Source: Minisyncoccota bacterium
GTDB lineage: Bacteria > Patescibacteriota > Minisyncoccia > Phycocordibacterales > UBA2100
Assembly (NCBI GenBank): GCA_020058565.1
Contig: JAGVDT010000082.1
Coordinates: 1 to 15,263, forward strand
Reading direction: 5' to 3'
Length of the DNA stretch: 15,263 nucleotides
The notes under the pieces are model-generated. The model was not told where the DNA came from. It did no database searches and saw only the letters and a list, made by a program, of their open reading frames with translations. The position numbers and the translations under genes were made by a program. Of the stretch, positions 1 to 5,889 are shown piece after piece. Positions within the stretch are counted from its first letter, which is position 1. Each line of letters begins with the position of its first letter.

Positions 1-489
1 CAGGCGGGTGTTATGCCGATCATCTTTGCGCTCTCGATACTCCTTTTCCCGCAAATGATTGCGACGTTTCTCGCAAATTCGTCAATAGTGTGGCTCGCTA
101 CAGGCGCCCAGGCGGTTGTAAACGGCCTCGCCAACCAGGCTATCTATGGCGTCATGTATTTCTTCCTCGTCGTCGTCTTTACGTATTTCTACACAGCGAT
201 CACCTTTGAGCCGCATCAGATAGCGAAAAATCTCCAGAAAAACGGCGCCTTTATACCGGGTGTACGCCCAGGACCTACTACGAGCGACTACCTTGGCAAC
301 ATTATCACCAGGATCACGCTTGTCGGCGCACTTTTCTTGGGCGTGCTCGCAGTGCTTCCGATAATTCTCCAGTACGCAACCGGCATCACCGCACTCACTA
401 TTGGCGGCACCGCACTCCTCATCGTCGTTTCCGTAGTCTTAGACCTCGTCAAAAAGATCGACGCGCAAACTTCGATTAGGGAATACTAA
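1..489 (+). CDS. secY: Protein translocase subunit SecY, C-terminal part (5' truncated by window edge)
   Basis: SecY is the channel-forming inner-membrane subunit of the Sec translocon. The reading frame is open from base 1 (Gln-Ala-Gly-Val-Met-Pro), and QAGVMPIIFA matches the conserved 'N-AGV-P-IFA' segment of SecY. The first in-frame ATG at 13 is therefore internal and not the start. Three hydrophobic segments are visible, followed by the typical cytosolic loop 'F-PHQIAKNLQKNGAFIPGVRPG' and a C-terminus ending KKIDAQTSIREY, close to the usual VKQIEAQL-R-Y ending. The recognised part is about 163 residues, roughly the last third of a normal 430-residue SecY. In most bacteria secY ends the spc ribosomal-protein operon and is followed by adk and map. 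Both occur downstream here, but separated by other genes. Confidence 0.96.
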   Translation, partial: QAGVMPIIFALSILLFPQMIATFLANSSIVWLATGAQAVVNGLANQAIYGVMYFFLVVVFTYFYTAITFEPHQIAKNLQKNGAFIPGVRPGPTTSDYLGNIITRITLVGALFLGVLAVLPIILQYATGITALTIGGTALLIVVSVVLDLVKKIDAQTSIREY

Positions 490-497
490 TGATTTTG

Positions 498-546
498 TCC
501 TCCTTGTTCCGCCACTAAGATCATTTAGTGTCGGAATGATGGAGGA
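498..546 (+). repeat. Imperfect hairpin just after secY, overlapping the start of the small broken ORF
   Basis: Left arm 498-518 (TCCTCC...TTCCG..CACTAA) pairs with right arm 525-546 (TTAGTG..CGGAA...GGAGGA), with a GATCAT loop at 519-524. The arms contain three perfect blocks separated by short mismatches. No T-run follows, so it is not a standard intrinsic terminator. The right arm contains a -10-like TTTAGT (524-529) and the ATG at 536, so it may be a regulatory fold or the mark of an insertion edge. Function unknown. Confidence 0.5.
524..529 (+). promoter_or_regulatory. -10-like hexamer TTTAGT, 6 nt before ATG 536 (leaderless type)
   Basis: The string TTTAGTGTCGGAATG closely resembles TATAGTGCCGCAATG before purD and TAGAGTGCCGCAATG before ndk. 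The hexamer sits exactly 6 nt before ATG 536, the spacing seen at six other starts in this window. Confidence 0.4.
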
Positions 547-748
547 TACATTGGCTCTTTCGGACGAAAAGCTTGCTGAACTTCGGACACGGGAAAAAGC
601 GTGCAATGGCGACGAGAATGCTCTCAGAATTTTCTAAGCGACTCTCAAAAAGGAGTTAACCCATGAGGATTATGACGACTACCTAATGTCTGTCATCCTC
701 AAAGGTGTAATTTTCCAAGGAACGATCCCGGGTATCAGGCGTCCATAG
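536..748 (+). pseudogene. Small unknown ORF with an in-frame TAA (possible pseudogene, 70 codons)
   Basis: Starting at ATG 536, the frame reads 33 sense codons (MMEDTLALSDEKLAELRTRE...ALRIF) and meets TAA at 635-637. The same frame then continues without a stop for 36 codons (ATLKKELTHEDYDDYLMSVI...GTIPGIRRP) to TAG at 746-748. Both halves have a protein-like charged and hydrophobic mix, and one base change (TAA from TTA) would explain the break. It could equally be two unrelated short ORFs or a genuine 33-residue peptide. I do not recognise the family. A -10-like TTTAGT lies 6 nt before ATG 536 and a strong terminator lies just downstream at 778-816, consistent with a once-functional single-gene transcript. 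Confidence 0.42.
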
Positions 749-777
749 CGCAACGCAAGATCTGCAAATGTACTTTG

Positions 778-816
778 GGTCCGACGTTCCTTAGAGGAGT
801 GTCGGACCATCTTTTT
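778..816 (+). terminator. Rho-independent terminator
   Basis: A perfect 8-bp stem, GGTCCGAC (778-785) with GTCGGACC (801-808), encloses a partly paired TTCC/GGAG top and is followed by ATCTTTTT. It ends transcription of the secY-proximal region before the guanylate-kinase-like gene. Confidence 0.85.
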
Positions 817-834
817 GCATTCCACATGGAATGC
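817..834 (+). promoter_or_regulatory. Perfect palindrome GCATTCCA-CA-TGGAATGC (operator or second terminator)
   Basis: 8-bp arms with a 2-nt centre lie directly after the terminator and about 38 nt before the start at 872. It could be a dimeric-repressor operator. It could also fold as a 7-bp hairpin with an ACAT loop followed by CGCACTTTTTA, making it a tandem terminator. The sequence does not decide between these. Confidence 0.45.
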
Positions 835-871
835 CGCACTTTTTATGCTAGTATCTCCGCTAAATAGCACT

Positions 872-1447
872 ATGAGCCTTAGTAACATCGTCATCATCTC
901 CGGACCATCCGGTGCAGGCGAAGACTCGATCATCGACGGGCTAGCCAAATACACGACCGTCAACCGTATCGTTACAACGACAACTCGCGCAATGCGTCCA
1001 GGCGAATCAGACGGCAATCCCTACTATTTCATCGGGAAAGATGCTTTCGAGGAAAAGATAGCGAACAACGAAATGATCGAATGGGCAAAACAATACAACG
1101 GCAATCTCTATGGCGTCACTCGCTCCGAGCTCGAAAGGGTCAATGCGCTACCAGGTATTGGCACCTGGAAAATAGAATACCAGGGTGTGATTTCCGCCAA
1201 AAAGCTTTTCCCCGAGATTAAATCCATATTTATCATGGCGGATTCGCTCGATGTGCTGGCTCAGCGTATCCGTTCGCGTAGTCACGTGACCGACGAATAC
1301 ATCAAAGAGCGCATGGAATACACCAAAGAATGGCTCAAACACGAAGACATCTACGATCACAAAGTCATAAATAAGCAGGGCCAGCTAGACGACGCAATAA
1401 AAGAAATAGTGGAGATATTGAAGAAAGAAGGTTATCAAATCGCATAA
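872..1447 (+). CDS. Guanylate-kinase-like protein with a degenerate P-loop (Lys replaced by Glu)
   Basis: The 191-residue protein has the guanylate kinase layout: a P-loop at 11-18, a GMP-binding segment TTTR-A-MRPGE-S-DG (36-48) followed by YYF, an acidic 'E-W/A' strand (E70), 'YGVT' (80-83), and a helical lid/C-terminal part. Gmk converts GMP and ATP to GDP and ADP in the cytosol. The P-loop reads GPSGAGED, so the phosphate-binding lysine of GPSGxGK(S/T) is Glu (codon GAA at E17), while the GMP-side residues are kept. Activity may be lost, weak or altered. The start at 872 was chosen because it matches family N-termini; upstream TTG 815 and ATG 845 would add an atypical extension reaching into the palindrome. 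It lies between secY and adk, where a classical spc operon has nothing. Confidence 0.85.
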   Translation: MSLSNIVIISGPSGAGEDSIIDGLAKYTTVNRIVTTTTRAMRPGESDGNPYYFIGKDAFEEKIANNEMIEWAKQYNGNLYGVTRSELERVNALPGIGTWKIEYQGVISAKKLFPEIKSIFIMADSLDVLAQRIRSRSHVTDEYIKERMEYTKEWLKHEDIYDHKVINKQGQLDDAIKEIVEILKKEGYQIA

Positions 1448-1449
1448 TA

Positions 1450-1455
1450 TATAAT
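1450..1455 (+). promoter_or_regulatory. -10 box TATAAT, 6 nt before ATG 1462 (leaderless type)
   Basis: A perfect TATAAT lies two bases after the preceding stop codon and exactly 6 nt before ATG 1462, so transcription would begin at or near the start codon. No Shine-Dalgarno site and no clear -35 are visible. Confidence 0.7.
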
Positions 1456-1461
1456 CTGCTT

Positions 1462-2373
1462 ATGGAAAGCAGACGGGATTTTTTCGGACGAGGCAAGAAA
1501 ATCGCCGCAGCGGCACTAGGTGCGCATCCGGTCGTTGAATCGCTTGCGGCACTTGCAGATGTTCCCCAGTTAAATAATTGGCAACAAGGGATCAGGCTCC
1601 TTTTCGAGATGACAGATAGAAAAAATCTTGAATATGGAGATGTCTTCCTTATCTTCAAGAGTGGCGCAAAGGCATGGTCTGATTTTGCTAATGAACGCGA
1701 ACGGACTGGCCTCATACTGAAAGCTAATTGGGATAAATTTTCTCAAATGGCAGTAAAAGAAGGCGGTATAGCGAAATCTGTAGACATCCATGTACATGGT
1801 AATCGTGAAGAGGATGTGTTTACGTCGCGAACGGGTCCCGATGGTCAAGTTAGAGGTGAAAGGGTTCAGCAAAAAGCACATGGGAAGGCTAGCCCACCAT
1901 CGAGCCATGATATTCGGGCGCTCTTAAGTCAGACGTATTTAGATGAAAATATGGAAAGCAAAACGCTCCCGCCACATAAGTTTAGAATACCGAATATGGC
2001 TAAAACGAATCTCGTATTAAATGTGCAAAACAAACAAGGTTGGTATTATGAAGAATTTGCTGCGGATGAGATCAAGAAAAATCATCCAGACGTTATGATG
2101 CCCATACCCAATTCCATCAAAGGTGGTCATGGTGTCGAATTCGATAGACGTATTAAGCTGCTTTCAGATACGGTACTGCGATTTAAAAATGCGTCTAGTG
2201 CTTATGGCGGGGACATAAAAAAAATGCAAACAAATCCCGACGGCAAAAAGATATGGGCAGAGCTTGAACGGGCCTACGCCAATCTCGGGATCATGATTCG
2301 CCATGTGACGTATGAACAGCTTCTAAAAGAACCACCGGGAGCCGGTGTTTCATACGGAAAAGCTTCGATATAA
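1462..2373 (+). CDS. Unknown protein with Tat-like N-terminus and a possible JAMM-type motif
   Basis: I do not recognise this 303-residue protein. It begins MESRRDFFGRGKK followed by an Ala-rich stretch (IAAAALGAHPVV), resembling a twin-arginine signal (S-R-R-x-F), although the hydrophobic core is weak. In the middle, H110-x-H112 and PPSSHD (S147-x2-D150) recall the metal site of JAB/MPN+ isopeptidases (HxHx(7-10)Sx2D), but the gap of about 34 residues is much longer than usual and no clear catalytic Glu can be assigned. The second half is charged and probably alpha/beta. Compared with its neighbours the gene is AT-richer and uses more AT-ending codons, suggesting separate acquisition. Perfect TATAAT lies 6 nt before the ATG. 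The coding call is firm; the functional suggestion is weak. Confidence 0.8.
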   Translation: MESRRDFFGRGKKIAAAALGAHPVVESLAALADVPQLNNWQQGIRLLFEMTDRKNLEYGDVFLIFKSGAKAWSDFANERERTGLILKANWDKFSQMAVKEGGIAKSVDIHVHGNREEDVFTSRTGPDGQVRGERVQQKAHGKASPPSSHDIRALLSQTYLDENMESKTLPPHKFRIPNMAKTNLVLNVQNKQGWYYEEFAADEIKKNHPDVMMPIPNSIKGGHGVEFDRRIKLLSDTVLRFKNASSAYGGDIKKMQTNPDGKKIWAELERAYANLGIMIRHVTYEQLLKEPPGAGVSYGKASI

Positions 2374-2410
2374 ACGAATTGAATAACTGGCGACAGGTCG
2401 TGTTTTAAGG

Positions 2411-2416
2411 TATATT
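2411..2416 (+). promoter_or_regulatory. -10 box TATATT, 6 nt before GTG 2423 (leaderless type)
   Basis: TATATT followed by TTCCTC and then the GTG start. No Shine-Dalgarno site is present in the short gap after the previous gene. The spacing supports GTG as the real start. Confidence 0.6.
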
Positions 2417-2422
2417 TTCCTC

Positions 2423-3013
2423 GTGCAAAATCCTATTACGGTTTTATTTTTCGGCTCCCAGGGTGCTGGTAAAGGCACGCAGGTCAAGATGCTCATGGAC
2501 TATTTGAAGTCCAAATCTGATCGCGGGATCATCCATATCGACATGGGGTCAGAGCTCCGCGCGCTTCGCGACACGGGTACCTACGCCGGGAAATACACTG
2601 GTGCGGTCATAGACAAAGGCGGCCGCATGCCGGATTTTATGCCCATATATCTCCAGACCAAAAAAGTCACAGAGAATTTCACCGGTGAAGAGCACATTGT
2701 GGCAGACGGTCTAGCGCGTGGTCGCGAACAAACCATGTGCTTTGACGATATGATCAGTTTTTTCAACCGCGGCGAAGATTTTCAGATAGTCTCGATCGAG
2801 CTTTCCGAAGAAAGCGTGGTCAAGCGCTTGCTTGCGCGTGGCCGCAACGACGATACCGAAGAAGGTATCAAAAATCGCCTTGGCTGGTACAAGACCGATG
2901 TATTGCCGCAGCTTGATCTATTGAAAAGCCGGGGACGGAAAGTTCATATAATCGACGGCGAACCTGATCCAGAAACGATTCACAAAAGCATTCTTGCAGC
3001 ACTAGGTATATGA
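2423..3013 (+). CDS. adk: Adenylate kinase family, short (LID-less) type
   Basis: Adenylate kinase interconverts ATP plus AMP and 2 ADP in the cytosol. The 196-residue product has a P-loop GSQGAGKGT (11-19), an NMP-binding domain (D40-M41-G42 through about residue 72), the central strand ADGLARGREQ (94-103) in place of the usual DGFPR-x-x-Q, and the LID-base pattern RGRNDD (139-144) followed by R152. The roughly 27-residue LID of long-type bacterial enzymes is missing, so it resembles short-type AMP/UMP-CMP kinases. FP to LA after DG is unusual and could affect substrate choice. The start is GTG, supported by the -10 box 6 nt upstream and by family alignment. Its stop overlaps the ATG at 3010; before an apparent insertion it would have overlapped the map start in the same way. 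Confidence 0.88.
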   Translation: MQNPITVLFFGSQGAGKGTQVKMLMDYLKSKSDRGIIHIDMGSELRALRDTGTYAGKYTGAVIDKGGRMPDFMPIYLQTKKVTENFTGEEHIVADGLARGREQTMCFDDMISFFNRGEDFQIVSIELSEESVVKRLLARGRNDDTEEGIKNRLGWYKTDVLPQLDLLKSRGRKVHIIDGEPDPETIHKSILAALGI

Positions 3014-3294
3014 TTCCCGTTAGAGATGACAAGAGTTGCTATACTTACGTTCTCCGAAGTGTGAAAGATGGTGAAACATATACAGGGTATACCAACGATT
3101 TACGGAAGCGTTTCAAGCAGCGCCAGGACGGTCTTACTTCTTCTACAAAGGGACGTAGACCGCTAGAATTGATATATTACGATATGTGTAGAAACGAGAA
3201 CGATGCAAGGTCGAGAGAATTATTTCTTAAGTCCGGGATGGGCAAACGTTACATAAAGAATCGCTTGAAACGCTTCCTATCTCTAACGGGATGA
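3010..3294 (+). CDS. GIY-YIG domain protein (UvrC/YhbQ-like single-domain nuclease)
   Basis: The 94-residue product is a single GIY-YIG nuclease domain. YTYVLRS (11-17) stands for the GIY strand, YTGYTNDLRKRFKQ (24-37) carries the YIG strand and the catalytic Arg region, LELIYYD (53-59) is the central strand with a following acidic stretch, and ARSRELFLKSGMGKRYIKNRL (66-86) supplies the catalytic Glu (E70) and the basic C-terminus. This type is often annotated as 'excinuclease ABC subunit C-like' in Parcubacteria. The ORF starts at ATG 3010 overlapping the adk stop, so it may be translated by coupling, and it ends at TGA 3292-3294 overlapping the map start. No start codon occurs inside the inserted body near its left end. 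Confidence 0.88.
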   Translation: MIPVRDDKSCYTYVLRSVKDGETYTGYTNDLRKRFKQRQDGLTSSTKGRRPLELIYYDMCRNENDARSRELFLKSGMGKRYIKNRLKRFLSLTG

Positions 3295-3296
3295 TT
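3010..3296 (+). mobile_element. GIY-YIG mini-element: 275-bp body with 12-bp terminal inverted repeats and 6-bp target duplication
   Basis: The body is 3016-3290. Its left end CCCGTTAGAGAT (3016-3027) is the exact reverse complement of its right end ATCTCTAACGGG (3279-3290). The match continues imperfectly to 19 of 24 positions. Directly outside both ends is the same hexamer, ATGATT (3010-3015 and 3291-3296), a perfect direct repeat of target-site-duplication type. Deleting the body and one hexamer rejoins adk to map as TATATGATTGCC, an ATGA stop/start overlap. The body encodes only the GIY-YIG protein and contains neither its start nor its stop codon; both come from the duplicated hexamer. 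What moved it is not shown. A GIY-YIG nuclease is a plausible self-mobilising agent, by analogy with homing elements. Confidence 0.8.
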
Positions 3297-4061
3297 GCCC
3301 GAACGCAGGAAGAAATAGAAATCTTGCGCGAAGGCGGAAGACGTTTGGCGACATACCTGGAAACTTTGCGCAAAATGGTGCGGCCAGGTATGAGCGCCAA
3401 AGAGCTCGATGACAAAGGTTTGGAATTGATACTCGCCGGCGGCGACAAACCGGCGTTTACCGGATATGCATCTGGTAAGAATGGCGAGAAATTCCCCGGC
3501 TGCTTGTGCGTGTCGGTAAACGACGCGATAGTGCATTCGCCGGGAGCCACCAACGATGTAGTTTTTAAAGATGGCGACGTAGTGTCGCTTGATTTCGGCC
3601 TGATACACAGAGGTCTCTACACTGACCACGCGACCACAGTCATCGCCGGGAAGCCGCATAGCGCCGACGACGAAATGCTCGTGCGTGCGGCGTTCGAAGC
3701 TCTACAGATCGGAGTAGATCAGGCGCGGGTGGGGAAAACCACCGGTGACATCGGCCATGCAGTCCAAAAGATTGCAGAAAAATATGACCTGGGGTACCCG
3801 AAGAATCTCAGTGGACACGGTGTTGGCAAAAAAATCCACGAAGATCCGCATGTGCCTAACTATGGTGATCCGGGTATGGGCACCAAACTCATAGAGGGAT
3901 TGGTGATCGCTATCGAGCCGATGTTTACGCTCGGAACGGGCGACCTATACATAGATAAAGACGCTTTTTCCTACCGCACCCGCGACGGCTCCAACAGTGC
4001 GCACGCCGAACACACCATCATCGTCACCAAAAACGGTCCAGAAATTCTGACGAAACCATGA
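3291..4061 (+). CDS. map: Methionine aminopeptidase type I
   Basis: Removes the N-terminal Met from nascent proteins in the cytosol. The 256-residue protein has the full pita-bread metalloprotease signature: metal ligands D101 (SLDFG), D112 (YTDHA), H176 (SGHGVG), E209 (AIEPMF) and E240 (AEHTI), plus substrate-site H82 (IVHSPG). The usual length is about 250 residues and no N-terminal zinc-finger extension is present. The ATG lies in the right copy of ATGATT flanking the GIY-YIG element and overlaps the stop of that gene. Without the insertion it would overlap the adk stop, matching the adk-map order of the classical spc operon. Its own stop overlaps the start of the LOG-family gene (ATGA). 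Confidence 0.95.
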   Translation: MIARTQEEIEILREGGRRLATYLETLRKMVRPGMSAKELDDKGLELILAGGDKPAFTGYASGKNGEKFPGCLCVSVNDAIVHSPGATNDVVFKDGDVVSLDFGLIHRGLYTDHATTVIAGKPHSADDEMLVRAAFEALQIGVDQARVGKTTGDIGHAVQKIAEKYDLGYPKNLSGHGVGKKIHEDPHVPNYGDPGMGTKLIEGLVIAIEPMFTLGTGDLYIDKDAFSYRTRDGSNSAHAEHTIIVTKNGPEILTKP

Positions 4062-4582
4062 ACGTCTGTTTTTTCTGTTCCGCGATGGAGTTGGAGGAAA
4101 AGTACACTAAACCAGCGCTACATCTTGTCGAGAAGGTAGCCAAAGCCGGACATACTATCGTCTGGGGGGGTTCAAAAAAGGGCCTAATGCATCAGGTTGC
4201 CGATACGGCGCGCAATTTCGGGGGCAAACTCGTGGGAATTTCTATGGAACGCTTCCGAGATGTCGCGTATCACGACGCGGACGAGCTTGTAATTGTAAAA
4301 TCGCTCGGCGAGAGAAAATTCATGCTGCTCGATCGGTCAGATGCGGTTGTGGTTCTGGTTGGGGGTATTGGGACGCTCGATGAGGCCACTGAGGTCTTAG
4401 AGCTCAGAAAACATGGCGCTCACAGCAAACCCATAATTTTTCTAAATACAGATAACTTTTACGAAGGACTCCATATGCAGCTCCAACGGATGCAAAATGA
4501 TGGTTTTTTGCCCACTGATTTCAAAGGACTAGCTCATTTTGCCAACACGCCCGAAGAGGCCATGCGACACTTGGCCTCTTAG
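4058..4582 (+). CDS. LOG-family protein (putative nucleotide phosphoribohydrolase)
   Basis: The 174-residue Rossmann-like protein belongs to the LOG/'lysine decarboxylase' family, known to hydrolyse nucleoside 5'-monophosphates to base and ribose-5-phosphate, including cytokinin nucleotides. The glycine strand WGGSKKGLM (36-44), the ERKFML-x3-SDA segment (85-96) and the signature VGGIGTLDE (101-109) are visible. The canonical signature is PGGxGTxxE, so the first Pro is Val; the catalytic Arg (R86) and Glu (E109) are kept. The start overlaps the map stop by ATGA, so it is probably co-translated with map. A role in salvage of damaged or unusual nucleotides is inference. Confidence 0.85.
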   Translation: MNVCFFCSAMELEEKYTKPALHLVEKVAKAGHTIVWGGSKKGLMHQVADTARNFGGKLVGISMERFRDVAYHDADELVIVKSLGERKFMLLDRSDAVVVLVGGIGTLDEATEVLELRKHGAHSKPIIFLNTDNFYEGLHMQLQRMQNDGFLPTDFKGLAHFANTPEEAMRHLAS

Positions 4583-4599
4583 GTGAAGATAGGTATAGT
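4571..4599 (+). promoter_or_regulatory. Sigma-70-type promoter for purD (TTGGCC-N17-TATAGT)
   Basis: -35 TTGGCC (4571-4576), a 17-bp spacer and -10 TATAGT (4594-4599) lie partly inside the end of the LOG gene. The -10 is 6 nt from ATG 4606, so the transcript would be leaderless. This is the most complete + strand promoter in the window. Confidence 0.68.
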
Positions 4600-4605
4600 G
4601 CCGCA

Positions 4606-5889
4606 ATGCGGCTTGACGTATTAATTATAGGTTCAGGTGGTCGGGAGCATGCCCTGGGCTGGAAATTGGCCCAGTCGCCCCGTATTGGCAAACTCTATTT
4701 TGCTCCAGGGAATGGCGGCACCAAAGCCCTCGGCGAAAACGTGGCTATCCCGGTCAATGCCCTAGAGAGGATGGCGCAGTTTGCCCAGGAGCGCTCTATA
4801 GACCTGACCATTGTGGGGCCAGACGATCCGTTGGCACTCGGAATGGTAGACGTGTTCAAATCCCGGGGCCTAAGGGTTTTTGGTCCGTCCAAACGGGCGG
4901 CGCAGATAGAAGCCTCCAAGGCTTTTGCCAAGCAGCTTATGCTTGAATCCGGAGTGCCAACCGCCGAATTTGCCGTGTTTGCCGACTACAAACAAGCGCT
5001 CAAATACGTGCGGGAAAAAGGTGCACCCATAGTCATAAAGGCAAGTGGACTATCGCTCGGGAAAGGCGTGCATGTTTGCACAGCGCTTACCGAAGCAGAA
5101 GAGGTTTTGAAACAGATACTCGTGGACAAAATCCATGGCGAAGCGGGCAATCAGGTGGTGATAGAAGAATTTCTAGATGGAGCGGAAATTTCCATCCACG
5201 CGATATCAGATGGCAACCACTACAAAATGATGCCGAGTTCGCAGGATCACAAAAGGGTTGGTGACAGCGATACAGGACCTATGACTGGAGGTATGGGCGC
5301 TATTGCTCCGGTGCCGTGGATGGAGAGCGAAATGATGCGACTCATCGAAGACAGTGTCGTAAAGCCCGCCCTGGAAGCACTCGCATACCGAGGCTATGCG
5401 TTTGAAGGAGTGCTCTATCCAGGGCTCAAAATTACTAACAAAGGCCCGAAAGTGCTGGAATTTAATGCGCGGTGGGGTGACCCTGAGGCGCAGGTGTACA
5501 TGCGCCTTTTAAAATCAGACGCACTCGATCTGTTTGAGGCTTGTGTAGATGGCAAACTCAAAAGCTTCAAACTCGAATGGCACCAGGGCTATGCGGTAAA
5601 TATCGTGCTTGTCTCACAGGGCTACCCAGACCAATACGAAAAAGGTTTTATGATCAGCGGTATCGAGGAAGCCGAGGAAATCCCCGGCGTGGTTGTATTT
5701 CATGCAGGCACTCTATACGCAGATGGGATAGTGAAAACCAGTGGCGGCCGAGTACTCGGCGTTTCTGCCGTAGCGCCGACTCTAAAAGAAGCTTTGAAAA
5801 AAGCCTACCAGGCCGCGCAGATCATCCAGTACGAAGGCAAATATTTCCGCAAAGACATCGGCACGAAGTCGCTTACAATGAGGGCATGA
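4606..5889 (+). CDS. purD: Phosphoribosylamine--glycine ligase (GAR synthetase)
   Basis: Catalyses 5-phosphoribosylamine plus glycine plus ATP to GAR, the second step of de novo purine synthesis. The 427-residue protein is full length. It has the N-terminal SGGREHALGWKL segment (10-21), an ATP-grasp domain with KASGLSLGKGVHV (145-157), the family motif QDHKRVGDSDTGPMTGGMGA (213-232), and the metal-binding FNARWGDPEAQV segment (around 286-297). No other purine-pathway gene is in the window, so it may serve an incomplete pathway or another ligation; only the whole genome could tell. It has its own leaderless-type promoter and its stop overlaps the NUDIX start (ATGA). Confidence 0.95.
   Translation: MRLDVLIIGSGGREHALGWKLAQSPRIGKLYFAPGNGGTKALGENVAIPVNALERMAQFAQERSIDLTIVGPDDPLALGMVDVFKSRGLRVFGPSKRAAQIEASKAFAKQLMLESGVPTAEFAVFADYKQALKYVREKGAPIVIKASGLSLGKGVHVCTALTEAEEVLKQILVDKIHGEAGNQVVIEEFLDGAEISIHAISDGNHYKMMPSSQDHKRVGDSDTGPMTGGMGAIAPVPWMESEMMRLIEDSVVKPALEALAYRGYAFEGVLYPGLKITNKGPKVLEFNARWGDPEAQVYMRLLKSDALDLFEACVDGKLKSFKLEWHQGYAVNIVLVSQGYPDQYEKGFMISGIEEAEEIPGVVVFHAGTLYADGIVKTSGGRVLGVSAVAPTLKEALKKAYQAAQIIQYEGKYFRKDIGTKSLTMRA

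Noticed and set aside
815..871. Earlier start (TTG 815 or ATG 845) for the guanylate-kinase-like gene
   Set aside because: The extra residues are not kinase-like and the stretch overlaps the palindrome and the end of the terminator.
5541..5885. Upstream extension of the NUDIX reading frame
   Set aside because: The frame runs inside purD and gives Arg/Cys-rich shadow sequence; the ATGA overlap at 5886 fits the family start.
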